A DNA stretch of 64,000 bases from contig NC_060207.1 in the NCBI RefSeq assembly GCF_021130785.1, positions 6,709,001 through 6,773,000 on the forward strand, given 5' to 3'. Positions 47,910 to 59,500 of the stretch are shown here, one piece after another; positions within the stretch are counted from its first letter, which is position 1, and each line of letters begins with the position of its first letter. The translations under genes and the position numbers were made by a program. The stretch is from Homalodisca vitripennis (lineage: Eukaryota; Arthropoda; Insecta; Hemiptera; Cicadellidae). The notes under the pieces are model-generated. The model saw nothing but the letters and a program-made list of their open reading frames with translations. It ran no database searches and was not told the origin of the DNA.

Positions 47910-50900
47910 AAGATAACAAAAATATAAACTATATTAACAATGGGGGGGGGGACAACAATTAAACCCAATAACAGAATAAATAATAGAATGCAGGGGTATC
48001 ACAGAATTTTGAACTAGCCGAAAAGAAATGTCCATTCATGTCGGTGTGGCCGTTCCGCATCAGGCCAGAGCGCAAAAATGAAGGTTCTCTGCGACCCACG
48101 CATGATGGAGGAGATGACAGGAGACTAAATCAGCTCCTCATCCCTTGGACCTGCATCAGTGAGGGGCCGTAAACCTTAGCCGCACATGTTAGAAGGAATC
48201 AGCTCAGGCAAATCTAACAAAATACTCAAAAATAAATACACAAAATTGTGTAAACAAGGGGAGCTACTACTCCATAAACACTTAAGTACACTTACAGACT
48301 CCAGAGGTCTTTATCGCCACACTCACTCGTTCCGGAAAGGCCAAACGCCTTCAAAAATCAGTCGCCATCATGCAGCACAAATAAAAAAAAACAACACACG
48401 ACCACACTATTTTAAAACACAACATGGAGCCGGGGGAGATATAGGTATTGAATACCGGCTCAGACTCCCCCCCCAAAAGGAGAGAACTCCCCCTCCTGTT
48501 AATTTCTTTCAAACAAGAAGAACCGAACGAAATGCCCTCTCCCCCCAAAGAGTTGAATGAATTATAAAACCGGACAAACACACCTGAAGTATGCAGAAGG
48601 GTAAAAAACCAAGGAAAATCCAGTTGGAGGCCAAGAAATCCCTCCAATGAGTAGCGTGGTGTACAAAGAAGAAAAACAGGAACCTGTACGATCAGGAAAA
48701 GAAGGGAGCAGAGCGTGATCAAGGGCCCTCTGGACCTAAAACCCTCCCGCCACAGGACTAAAGAGAAATCACGGATGACTGTTTCGGCAAGGCTTTCAGA
48801 TGGGGATATGTGCGGCCCTTCCTAGAAAATCTTTTCCCGGACTGAGGATCTCCCAGTCGGGGACACCAGTCCACCGGAGTCAGGAGAACTTCAAGATTGC
48901 GGTGTGGGACCAGTCCCACCTGTAGCAAAGTTAGCATGCTCCATCTTATTCCCACAGCCGAAACTGACTGGGGTGAGCCTTGCAGTAAACTAGATCCCCC
49001 ACCTGAGAAGGGACTTGGGCAATACGACCTCGGTTTGTACTTTCCTCCTTAACTTAAACTCCCTAGCCCGGAATGATATTCCGCCTGGTCTAAGCCTTCC
49101 CAAGTGGCTTATCACATTGGGAAGTACACCAGGAGTGTAAGCCAGGTGGCAGTAACGATTCGCTAATTTTCCAAAGGTGTTCGCCAAAGGGTTTGTTTGG
49201 CGGGGAAAGCCACAATAATAACTCCGAAATGGTACCGCCTTGTGACTTTCATGCTGGTGCTCGTATTGAAAGGCAAATTGGATCCAAGGGTAGTTGTTGA
49301 TCCCAGCGTGGCGTCCTTGATTTTCTCCCGCATGAAAGGCAATGAGAGCAGTATCGAAGATTGCGATTAAACCGTTTCGGGCCGTGGAGAAGGCTGAGGA
49401 TAGAAAATGGGAAGGTAGTTCAACATGGCTGGATTCCCTGTGCCCAAAGCACGATTCTTTTTAAAGATATTGGGAGACAAACGGCTGTGAACCTCATTAT
49501 CGGATAACTAAGGTGGGCGGGGATTCCAAAAGTGTTTGAAACAAAAAATAGAGGTTACGAAGTGCTTGCAACCTCGTGAGCTGCGCTCGGTTAGCAACTC
49601 ACGCAATGAGGAACAACCAAACAAAAACTTAGGAGAAGGCAATCCACACAAACACAGTATGGAAACTTATTTCTCCGGACTTGCTACGCCGGGAGAGGCC
49701 CCAACCAACATAAGTCAATGAAAACCTTCTCCAAAGGTTTTTTCCGTCACTCCACCTCAGATGACCAAAAGAACCCAACTTGGTATTTTGAGCGGGTTTT
49801 GCTCTAGCGAGCACAGTTTTCCACGAAGAAACGTAACTCGGAGCCTTGCAATACACTTCCCGGTTCCATACCTTTTCCAGGATGAAACTGATCCCTAATC
49901 TTTCGCGATTGGTCTTGATGGAATTCCCTAGGATGTCCACCCTATCAGTGAGAAGAATGAAAAAAACAAGAAATGAAATAATACTGAAAGGAACCCATCG
50001 GTTTAACAAGAAAAGCTTGGCAGTGGCAGCACTTAACTTAGGGTTTTTCTTTCCGCTAGCTTGTCACTGTGCCAGCAATAGGAGCACCCTCGGTAGCAGG
50101 AAACATAAGGAAGGGTGGGGCAACCTCACGTTTTTAAGATCATTGATGATACGCAGTTCAAGCTCGGGGATCCTTAAGTTTGGTGTGGAACAATGTCTCG
50201 AAAACATGCCAGAGGAAAGTCTAGGAGCACGCCACAACATGGCCGGTCTCCCTCGATTAAATTTCTGGTGGTTCGTTGGGGTAAGTCGATAACATGCGTG
50301 ACAGAGTGTCCGCTATGATATTTTGGGAGGGTGCCCTCGCACGTGCTGCACTGTGAACTTAAGGGCAGAAAAAATTTGGATACTACCCAGCCGACCAATC
50401 TTCCCCGAGCTGACGGGCGCGTGGGCCAACGGAGCCAAGAAAGTGCCTTGGTTGTCGGTTTTTCCAACCAAAAATTCTTTATGTTTCTAGGTAAACGCTC
50501 TGAAACTTGTTAATATCCAAACACCGACAGCCAAAAGCATTCCAGACTTCATTAAACAGAAACAACTACTTTCTTTCATCACATAAGGGGTTCAACTGTG
50601 CGTGATAGCATTAAGCAATGATGGTCTGCCAGGATAACCATCTACTTCTTTGTTTTGGATATGTCGTATAAAATCAGCAGCAACGGCTAGGAGAGAAAGC
50701 ATCAGTTTGCAAGAACGAAACCTACGACTGAAATTCAGGCGATAAGCCCAAAGAGACTGGAGGCTGCATCCACTGCCCTCTGTTCAGCCAGCTTGCTCAA
50801 AAATGCAGGTCTGTTGCGACTTCACCCCAACATCAAACTTGGCCACCCTTTTTTCCTAAGAGAGATTCAGAGGCGGTCCGCCACTTCAAGCAAACATTTG

Positions 50901-51460
50901 GGGGATTGAAGACGACGATAGAAAAATTGATTTAATCATTCCCACAACAAAACGGGCAAATCCCCTTGGCATCCTTAGGAGGAGGAAACTCCTTGATTGC
51001 TTGGGGTTCTCACTCAGGATCAATACAAAACACCTCGAAGAAGAGACACAAGATAGACCCAAGAAACGATATTTTCAGGCTTGAGCAAAAAACTCACCTT
51101 TTCAGGATTCGACGGTTTAAGGGCCAGAGGACACTCGCAGCCCTAGTTAGAACTTTCCTCCAGATGAGTCAAGTGCTCCCTCATGAACTCTCTCACTGTG
51201 TAACAACAAGCAGGTCATCCAGATAGATTGAACACGAACTTAAATTTGAGCATCATGAAAGATAGAAATCCAGGAGGGTCTGTGTGAGTGTTTTGGGGCC
51301 CTCACAACACAGCCAAGCCCCATTGGCACTCGGACGTGAAACTGGCTAACAAATTCCAAGGCACACAAAAGGCTTTAGTGAGAGGTCGAGACTCGAGTGT
51401 TTTGTAGAGGAATTCTGATGGTATGCTGAAATTTAAATCAAAATGGGAAAAAATATTTCT
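47910..51460 (-). pseudogene. Inverted, insertion-riddled copy of the Gypsy 3' half
   Basis: On the minus strand the order is the LTR (about 48152-48647), the pol C-terminus, integrase (around 49250-49850), RNase H (50300-50760) and part of the reverse transcriptase to about 51460. Words from the left copy are recognisable, for example the zinc-binding and 'SKPAQNTKLGS' regions near 49790. Small insertions and homopolymer runs (such as nine or more G near 47945) interrupt every frame. There is no 5' LTR or protease: the copy starts where palindrome 3 starts. Confidence 0.88.
48152..48647 (-). repeat. Degraded third LTR copy in the right arm
   Basis: This is the inverse of 34820-35242 and is longer than it (about 496 against 423 bp) owing to small insertions. 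Confidence 0.8.
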
Positions 51461-52646
51461 TAAATTATTTGGGGGGGGACCATACCTAGCAAATGAAGTT
51501 TATAGTGAGAAATATTTATAAGTGAGATAGCCATTCTGTGTCAAATTTTATCTAGTTTCAGAAAAACATAAACATTATACACCATTTATGAAAGCATCAT
51601 AAAGCTTATAGAACAAAAAGCAGCGATGCGTAATAAATTCTGAAAATCGGGTGTACACGTAAGACTTTGGGTAAAACAAGTTTTGCTAATATTTATCTAT
51701 GAATAATTTTGCATATTTTATTACTTAGAATAAAATAGAATATACAGTAGTAATGAAATAATTACCATAAATTATTTTTTGAAAAGTAAAAAAAGTTAAA
51801 TTTTGCCATTATTCAAAAACTTTGCGAAAAATTTTCATTCAGCAAAATATAAAATAGTTTTCTAAAGCTTGTACTATATCAAAATTTATAAATTTATGGT
51901 TTATAAGTAATAGGAAATATTATGTAGTTAGAAAACTATAAATATAACTAAAGATATTGAAAAAATATAGAATAACCCAAACAGTTATTAATATATAACC
52001 AAAGAAATTACAGGAAATATATATTTTATTGTGAAAACTATCTATTTACCAAAAATAAAATAGTTACTTCAGAGCTAAAAGAGTGCTATAAATAACGTTT
52101 AGTAAGTGAAAACCAATAACAAACTATAGTGAAATGAATTTTAGCCAAGTCATTTTGGCCATAGCCTACACAAAGCCGGTAATTTCTCAAACATATTTCA
52201 GTAAATAGAAATTGATTTATTCTAAAATATATATGTTTTAACACTACTACGACATCAAACAACACACTACACATTAAATACGACACTAAAACACGCGTAA
52301 AAACTATTAAAACTTACAAATATCCACGGCTCGGCACGAAAGTAATACAGAACGGCAGCGGCCAATATGGCGGTCACAACAAAACGGCGTCGCGTTTTCT
52401 TTTTAACGTTCAAAATAACAAGCTTGCTACGTCATAACACATAATACAAAGAGGAATAAAACTCATCTGTTCCTTAGCATTTTTCTTCCCGAATCCAATG
52501 GTGCATGAATTATATCGATACGTTAACCGGAGTATATTATAAAAAGTAATTATACGATGGGAATGTTTGATCGACAAAATTTTGACGGTTAACACCACTG
52601 AAGCGGCATTAACCGACATAATTATGTCGTAAACAGTTCTAGGGTT
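51461..52646. other. AT-rich region with a CpG-rich promoter-like patch
   Basis: This is extremely AT-rich DNA without open frames, except for 52326-52440, which is CpG-rich. Confidence 0.5.
52326..52440 (+). promoter_or_regulatory. Candidate CpG-rich promoter with YY1-like and CRE-like motifs
   Basis: About ten CpG dinucleotides cluster in an otherwise AT-rich region. 'ccaatATGGCGG' (52362-52373) matches the ATGGCGG core bound by YY1/Pho, and 'ctacgtcat' (52428-52436) resembles a CRE half-site. No first exon was recognised on either side. Motif matches of this length can occur by chance. Confidence 0.3.
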
Positions 52647-52957
52647 AAATATAGGTGGTATTGTAAGTTACATTTAACTAACCAATATTTAAAAATACAA
52701 ACGAATCCTCTTACATGAAATGCAAACCTGTATGGTAAACCGAATGAACTAAATTATTACCGAAGCAATTAAATATAGGTGGTATTGTAAGTTACATTTA
52801 ACTAACCAATATTAAAAATACAAACGAATCCTCTTACATGAAATGCAAACCTGTATAGTAAACCGAATGAACTAAATTATTTACCGAAGCAATTAAATAT
52901 AGGTGGTATTGTAAGTTACATTTAACTAAACCAATATTAAAAATACAAATGAATCAT
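52647..52957 (+). repeat. 124-bp tandem repeat, 2.5 copies
   Basis: Units start at 52647, 52771 and 52895 with 'aaatataggtggtattgtaa'. The third is partial. The units differ by single-base indels and substitutions. Confidence 0.95.
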
Positions 52958-53023
52958 GGAATGTGTTACCAAGTGCTAACCTTGACAACAGCTGGACGAA
53001 TTCGGCTTACTTTGTTTATTATG

Positions 53024-53056
<33 letters not shown>

Positions 53057-53101
53057 TTATATATATATATATATAAATATATATATATATAATATATATA
53101 A
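53024..53101. repeat. (TA)n-rich microsatellite
   Basis: This is an interrupted TA tract directly before the first tRNA-bearing unit. Confidence 0.95.
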
Positions 53102-53131
53102 TTTCAATAAACATTGAATCGCAAAAAGTAC

Positions 53132-53202
53132 TTGCTCCGCCGGGAGTCGAACCCGGATCTCTCACTTGCCGGGTGAATGTGCTACCATTACACCACAGAG
53201 CG
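53132..53202 (-). tRNA. tRNA-like gene, copy 1 (loop reads GGC; identity doubtful)
   Basis: The minus strand folds as a 71-nt cloverleaf. The acceptor stem CGCTCTG/CGGAGCA has one C-A mismatch at its tip, and the D arm is GTGT/GCAC with AATGGTA in the loop. The anticodon stem is TTCAC/GTGAG with loop CCGGCAA, and the T arm is a perfect CCGGG/CCCGG. The B box GGTTCGACTCC is canonical and a TTTTT terminator lies about 10 nt after the 3' end. The anticodon would be GGC (Ala), but C replaces the near-universal U33, a GGC alanine tRNA is not normal in animals, and the G3-U70 alanine signal is missing. It may be a pseudogene or the head of a tRNA-derived mobile repeat. Confidence 0.5.
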
Positions 53203-53384
53203 CTTACTTTTTCCGATTCAATTATTTTGTATTTGGCCTTATCTGTCACATATGTGTTTAAAATAAGCAAACTAACATATGATCGGAAGACCAAATACCT
53301 GTCAAACGACTTTTATTTACGTTAAATAGTATAAATGGCAATGGCCTTATTTAATTTCAATAAACATTGAATCGCAAAAAGTAC

Positions 53385-53455
53385 TTGCTCCGCCGGGAGT
53401 CGAACCCGGATCTCTCACTTGCCGGGTGAATGTGCTACCATTACACCACAGAGCG
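53385..53455 (-). tRNA. tRNA-like gene, copy 2
   Basis: The 71-nt body is identical to copy 1, 253 bp away, in a duplicated unit with the same B box and TTTTT terminator. One flanking base differs (TTTAATCGG instead of TTGAATCGG). The same doubts about its identity apply. Confidence 0.5.
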
Positions 53456-53525
53456 CTTACTTTTTCCGATTAAATTATTTTGTATTTGGCCTTATCTGTC
53501 ACATATGTGTTTAAATAAGCAAACT

Positions 53526-53528
<3 letters not shown>

Positions 53529-53599
<71 letters not shown>
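53529..53599. repeat. (AT)n microsatellite
   Basis: This is a pure AT run of about 70 bp that ends at the Helitron-like terminus. Confidence 0.95.
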
Positions 53600-53600
<1 letters not shown>

Positions 53601-55726
53601 TAGCTGTTACCCGCGGCTTCGCACGCAATTTTTTTAAGAACCAAAGTCCTTATATTACTTAGTAAAATCAATTATTATGTAATATTATGGGAGTCCTATC
53701 AAAATTTTAAAACGTAAGTAGGCATACATCAGGTAGATATTATTTAAGTTCCTGTTAAATAGTATCAGAGTTTAACTTAATTATCATATCATGTTTGGCA
53801 CGTGTATGAGCATTCCTGGTTCTAATTAATTATATACATAACGTCACAGCTGAATCTGCCTTGTAATCCCGATGAAGAAAACACAAATCTCGGATCACAG
53901 GTTTCGGAAACTTACTTTGGTCAAAAAGCGTATATTTCCAGTCCTTGTCATATATTTCAGGTCTAAAGATATTTCCAGTACCATAGTAGAGTTTGCCTTG
54001 TTGTTCTGACGAAGAAGAACTATATATATACCGGTATAATACTTACGTAGGACCGAGATGCCTACTTCGGTTAAAAAGTGCCTACTTAAGACCATTTAAA
54101 TTCACTTACCTACTATGTCACAGTTTAGCTTGCCATATTGCCTCGATTAAAAATACTATATACGTTCGATCATACAGTTGGTCGGAAATCTATTTTGGTT
54201 AAAATCGTGTAGGCATAGTTAAGTTTTGCTAGGACTGAAAAGCCTATTACGACATAGGGGGAAGTCATAACTACTTCTTATGTACTTCCGGTATAAAGGG
54301 GGAAATCCTTATTAAGTTTTATACAACATTCCAAAATAATCGTTATTAAATTTTGCGTTATACTTGTTTTTTGGACTGTAGCCAGGGAAAAGAATGAATC
54401 GTTAAGGTATGTTAGTATTCATTTCTCTGTTTTTCTGTAAGCCACTGTTAAAATTTAATATCATAATGTCAAGGAAGCCCACCAGGTTTAAAGTAACTTA
54501 TGTGAAAAACATTCATAACTTTGTTCATTAAGGTTAGTTTTATAACAGTATTTAATGCATTAAATTATTTTAATTCGTCACTGGCCGAATCTCGTTCAAG
54601 AAAAACACACATCTCGGATCACACAGGTCCCAGAAACTTACTTCGGTCAAAAATCGTATATTTCCAGTCCTTCCAGAGAGTTTGTCTTGTTGTTCTGACG
54701 ATGAAAAAACCAATATATACTTACGTAGGACCGAGATGCCTACTTCGGTTAAAAAGTGCCTATTTAAGACCGTTTAAATTCACTTACCTACTATGTCAGA
54801 GTTTAGCATGCCATATTTCCTCGATCAAAATACTATACACATCGAACGTATATCTAGTTCTCGGAAATCCATTTTGGTCAAAATCGTCTACTATCGGCTT
54901 CTGTAATCTACTTTCAGTCTAAAATATTTCCAGGGACATAGTTGAGTTTGCCTTGCTGTCCTGATGAAGAAAACATACACACATAAGTGGGACCAAGAAG
55001 CCTATTACGGCATAGGGGGAAGTCCTATCTACTTCCTATGTACTTTCGGCATAAGGGGGAAATCCTTATTTAAGGTTCCCAAACAACATTCCAAAAAACT
55101 CATTATTAAAGTTTTGCGTTATACCAGTCTTGGTTTTTGGACTGTAGCCAGGGAAACAATGAATCGTTGAGGCATGTTAGTGTTCATTGCTCTGTTTTTT
55201 CCATAAGCCACTGTTAAAATGCCCTAGGTATCACAATGTCAAGGAAGCCCACTTGTTTAAAGAAACGTATGTGAAAATATTCATAACTTTGTTCATTAAG
55301 GTTTGTTTTATAACAATGTTTAAATAATATTTAAAATGCATTAGGTGATTTAAATTCGTCACTGGCGCAATCTGGAGTATAATTTTTTAATTGCTATCTG
55401 CATTACACTACTCATCAGGCACTGTTTACTTAATATTAGATGAAACTTAAATGTAAACAGATGTTTTCAGCCAATTTTTCGACGTAAAACTGATGGTGTG
55501 AACAGCTGTTTAGTGCCAGTTTAATTTGGATTATTTTGGAAAGTAAAAAACTACAATTTTTCTAAATACAAAATATTTCAGGTAAACTTTTCTTATATTT
55601 TGCTTCATAAAAACCTTCCATGGATTTCAATGAACATTTTACAAAAAGAATCAACCGGATTGGTCCAGCCGTTCTCGAGATTTACGCTTACCAACACATT
55701 CTGCGATTCATTTTTTATTTATAAGA
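53600..55726 (-). mobile_element. Helitron-like non-autonomous element A
   Basis: Read on the minus strand, the element starts TCTTATAAATAAAAAATG after an A (at 55727) and ends 'gcgggtaacagCTAG' before a T (at 53599). The TC...CTAG ends, the insertion between A and T, and the lack of a target duplication are Helitron hallmarks. Near the 5' end 'cgagaacggctggaccaat' resembles sequences common in insect Helitron-type repeats. No Rep/helicase is encoded. Two related internal modules are arranged in tandem (about 53885-54590 and 54600-55370). Frames that look coding in them (such as 'YVGPRCLLRLKSAYLRPFKF') recur in both modules and reflect repetition, not protein constraint. Confidence 0.5.
53885..55370. 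repeat. Two diverged tandem modules inside element A
   Basis: The words 'ttgttctgacga', 'acttacgtaggaccgagatg', 'ggactgtagccaggga' and 'aatgtcaaggaagccca' occur in the same order at about 54000-54480 and again at 54688-55250. The offset varies between about 690 and 770 bp. Confidence 0.85.
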
Positions 55727-56532
55727 TATACGCTAAAGCCAAAAGGAGGTTTTGATAAAGTGAAAAATATGAATAGTTTTCCGGTAATATATAAGGAATT
55801 CAGAAATATAGTTATAATATTTCTGACATGTAATCCAAATTTAACTGACAATAAACAGCTGTTGAAACTTTGAGCTAAAGTTCATCAATTATAACTATAG
55901 GAGTTGAAATATCTTGGCTTTTTAGTAAAGTAAGGGGACTGGTAGTTGATTTTTGACGCAAGTAGATCTTGAAAACCAACATACGAATACTATTATCTTG
56001 ATAAGGGCTACAAGTCAAAACTAAACTGTGGAACCGTAAATAATTTAGACTATAGGTAAATTTAAACGTCCGAAACTGACATTTTTTGACAAATAAATAA
56101 TTTCTTCATTGGGACAAAAGAACTGTAACTATGGCAGTTGAAATATAGTAGACGGAAAGTAAATTAAAAGATTGGAAAGTTATCGCGTTTGATCGCAGTC
56201 AGTTTTTGTTGATAACACATGCAAACTCCACTATGGTACTGGAAATAACTTGATCAGAAAAAGAATGTAATCATTAGACTCTTCTTCACAAAATAAGGTT
56301 TTCGTGACAAATATATAAAACATGTATATATTTTTTCATATTACAACATTTTACGTATAAACTGTTCAAATTTGATTTTACTCTGGTATCTCTTAACCAT
56401 GGATATTGAAGTTATATTGAAATACGTATATTGAAATAATATCATAGTAATCCATTATATTACATTATAAATGCTTGCTTAGGAAGGCTACGCTTTTTGA
56501 TTTTGAAAATTGAAGTCGCGGGTAACTGCTAG
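55727..56532 (+). mobile_element. Helitron-like element B, inverted relative to A
   Basis: The plus strand ends 'gaagtcgcgggtaactgCTAG' at 56532, followed by T. Near 56225-56245 'ccactatggtactggaaata' is the inverse of a word in element A ('tatttccagtaccatagtag'). The 5' end is not recognisable, so B is truncated or diverged. A and B lie with their CTAG ends outward. Confidence 0.4.
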
Positions 56533-59500
56533 TATAATAATAATAATAATATTCATTTATTTACTTCTGATAACGTTACATTATTTAAAAAAAAGATGAC
56601 ATGTGCTTATTACGCCATAACAAGGAAGTAAAGTGTACATAATCATTGTATATATCAAAAAGATAAATAGTGATTTAAGGAGTGAAAAATTGTTTGTTTT
56701 ATGGTTCCATTACTCCACTACACAAAATTAGGCTCTTGGCAAAAAAACGTTCTTCTCATACAATATAAAAACATACTCATTTCGAAATCACGAAAGATTA
56801 TTGCCACCCAAAATTGAGATAAACAAATATAAAATTTACACAATAATATTATTGCATGAAGAGATAATATTAATACGATGTCGTGTAAATTAATACGGTG
56901 TGTAAAATGTATCCACGTATTCACTAAACCAGCGGCATTTATTGTCTGTCAGCGTGTTTGCGATGGTGACTCACCGTCCTTACATCAAAGCGCTCAAATC
57001 TCTGACGTAATGTCATCAAATGAAAGAGCAAGTTGGTAAGTTGAAACCTTTTGACTTTTGTTGCCACGTGGCATGTTAAATCTAGTCATATTTTTATCTC
57101 GATTGTTAAAAAAACCCAATACAATTTAAAGATTAGTTTAATATAATTTAAAAAAAAATACCGATTAGCAAAATTTTTTATGAAAACAGTGCAACAATTT
57201 AAACACTTTGTAGTAATGGTCGTTTCCATGAACAGAATCCCCTAATAAACTCTACAGTTAGGTTTAATTCGGCCTTTCAATTTCAATATCTACTAAAAAA
57301 ACACTAGCATGTTTAAATTATACTGTTTTAATTTTTTTGTACAATATTGGATTGTAAATTATTGGAGAAAAATACATAGTAATAGAGGATAGAAATATTG
57401 ATATTTTGCGAATATATTAAGCTTGAGTTAGTTTTATTGGACAAAAAGAGTCTTATCTAAAAGACGGAAGTAACTTAAAGTTAATATTGCTTCATGGTAT
57501 TATTTAATTTTACGGAAGTCAGATTTCATACGCTGCACGAAGAGGGAAGTGAACTGAAGCGAATTCCTCATTCATTCACTTTGAATTAACCCATCCCACC
57601 GTATCTCAAAACCCATGAAAAAGTGTCTTTTTCCTTGCATTTAGCAATAAATAAATAACATATGATATCATAATTCACCTTAAAATTAGTTTTGAAGTAA
57701 AAAAAAAAAACGATAAATCATGTCATGCGACTTTCTCATTGCTATTATTGTTGTTTACCTATGGAATGCTACAAAAGACTTATATAAAATTTATCGTTAC
57801 GCCGCGCCCATCCAATAGAGTAGATTCATCATCATAGAACTTCATGTTGCCTTAATTAAACTTAAACTTTATACAAAGTTTTATGTCTATAGATTAGTTC
57901 GTGTTCGAGCATCCTGCGGACAGGCCTATGAACATAACCTTCGCGAACGTTCAGCCAGTAACTGGGAAATTCTTTATCCAACCAGGAACTGTTATTTTCA
58001 GATAATTAATACACACATTTGACAAGTAGTGTTTAAAGTAAACGTCTCGTGTGTTTATTTAGTTCTTACCATGTCATCATAATGTATTTACCGCATGATT
58101 AGATTCTCAGGACCCTCTCCAAGTTACTTAAAACTCTCATTAATTAAAGTTAGCAAACTGTATTGTTTATTCAAGGCAAGGACCGCGCCTGCCTGTCCTA
58201 CCTATTATAAAGAGCACTTCAGCATTGTGTCGCTTTTACTATTACACATTTATGCCTTATAAAATGTGTATGTGATGCCGTCGTGCCTAAATTATGGAAA
58301 GGTTCTTTCCCAGTATACACTAGCTATAGTCGAGTTGAAGAAAAAATATTATTGATGTAAGACTAAATATTATTAAGTATTGGAATATAACTAATGGAAT
58401 CCTTATTATAAACTATGATTAAATAGTATAGAATTCTCTGCCGGACAACAAGTTAAATAACATTCAAAGTGAGAAAATTAAATAACCAATTATAAGTATA
58501 GACAAACATAAACCATACATTGTTATCAAATACTTTCTAGAATATTTTTGAGTTACAAACAAAGAAATAAAATTTAATGAGGATGAATATAAATTGTTCA
58601 TATTTATACTCGATTGACCGAGCTTTAAAATTGGCTGATGTAAGATTTCTAAACTCTTGCCTAAACCAAATTTATTATATTTCAATTACGTTCAGGTTTG
58701 AAATAGGAAACATTTTAGTTTAAAGTAATTTTTAAAACGCTTTTAGTGTGTTAGATTTTACCAGCCCCACCGAGCGACTGGCTTCAGTAAAAACTCAGCC
58801 AATAAGGCGTTTTCAAATTAAAGGCCAGGAAGTGACTAAGTTTCATACATCATCAAAATTATACAAACCCAGTAAAGAAAGATATTTATATGTTTACTTC
58901 GTTTAGTGTTTTGAATTATTGAATCTAAAAATAAAAGTTACATATATATCATAATCATAATTAATATTTTCACTAAAATCATTTTTGGGATATGTTTTAT
59001 ATATATTTTTTATAAAGAAATTATATTCTTAAAAGTAAAAAGCATGTCCCTGAATTTGAACTAAATAACATTATATGTTAAATATATTTGATTGAATATA
59101 ATATTACAATATCTTATCTCTATACCCGTTGGCAGACAAATAAAACGATAATAATTAATGAGCATAACATTAAGTACTGTACAAGCGTAAACCAGCTACG
59201 ATTATACAGAGTGGTAGGTACTAATTCATACTAAAACAGTAACAAACACTAATGATAGTTTTCTATTGATTTTCATTATTGGAAGTCTGCATCAAATTAG
59301 ATTTAATTGTCTGCATGTTATTTTGAGAATAAACTTACGCATAGACTTAAAATTTGGAATGGCGGTTAATTTCTATACAGGAAACATCAACTTTGATTAC
59401 GGTTACTGTCCCTTCTGATTAAGGTGATTTGACAGAGCGTTCGTAAAATGTTTTAAACTAGTCCTATGTGAAGTCATGGTGGTAACGAGAAAATCACATA

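Larger units (their letters stand above)
45424..51460 (-). repeat. Right arm of palindrome 3
   Basis: This is the reverse complement of 32440-37917. From 45424 to about 47910 the match is nearly perfect. From about 47910 to 51460 the copy is about 0.5 kb longer than its partner because of many 1-3 nt insertions. The outer edge fades near 51460, opposite the Gypsy reverse transcriptase. Confidence 0.92.
53102..53529. repeat. Tandem pair of tRNA-bearing units (253-bp period)
   Basis: The segment 53102-53281 recurs almost unchanged at 53355-53529, separated by 73 bp of other sequence. Each unit contains a tRNA-like gene and is followed by TA-rich DNA. Confidence 0.93.

Noticed and set aside
49536..50513. 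Plus-strand frames in the degraded Gypsy copy
   Set aside because: They are antisense to integrase and RNase H and arise from insertion-rich sequence.
53132..53455. A confident functional tRNA-Ala(GGC) call
   Set aside because: C33, the C-A acceptor mismatch and lack of the G3-U70 alanine determinant make the identity unsafe, so the entry is kept only as tRNA-like.
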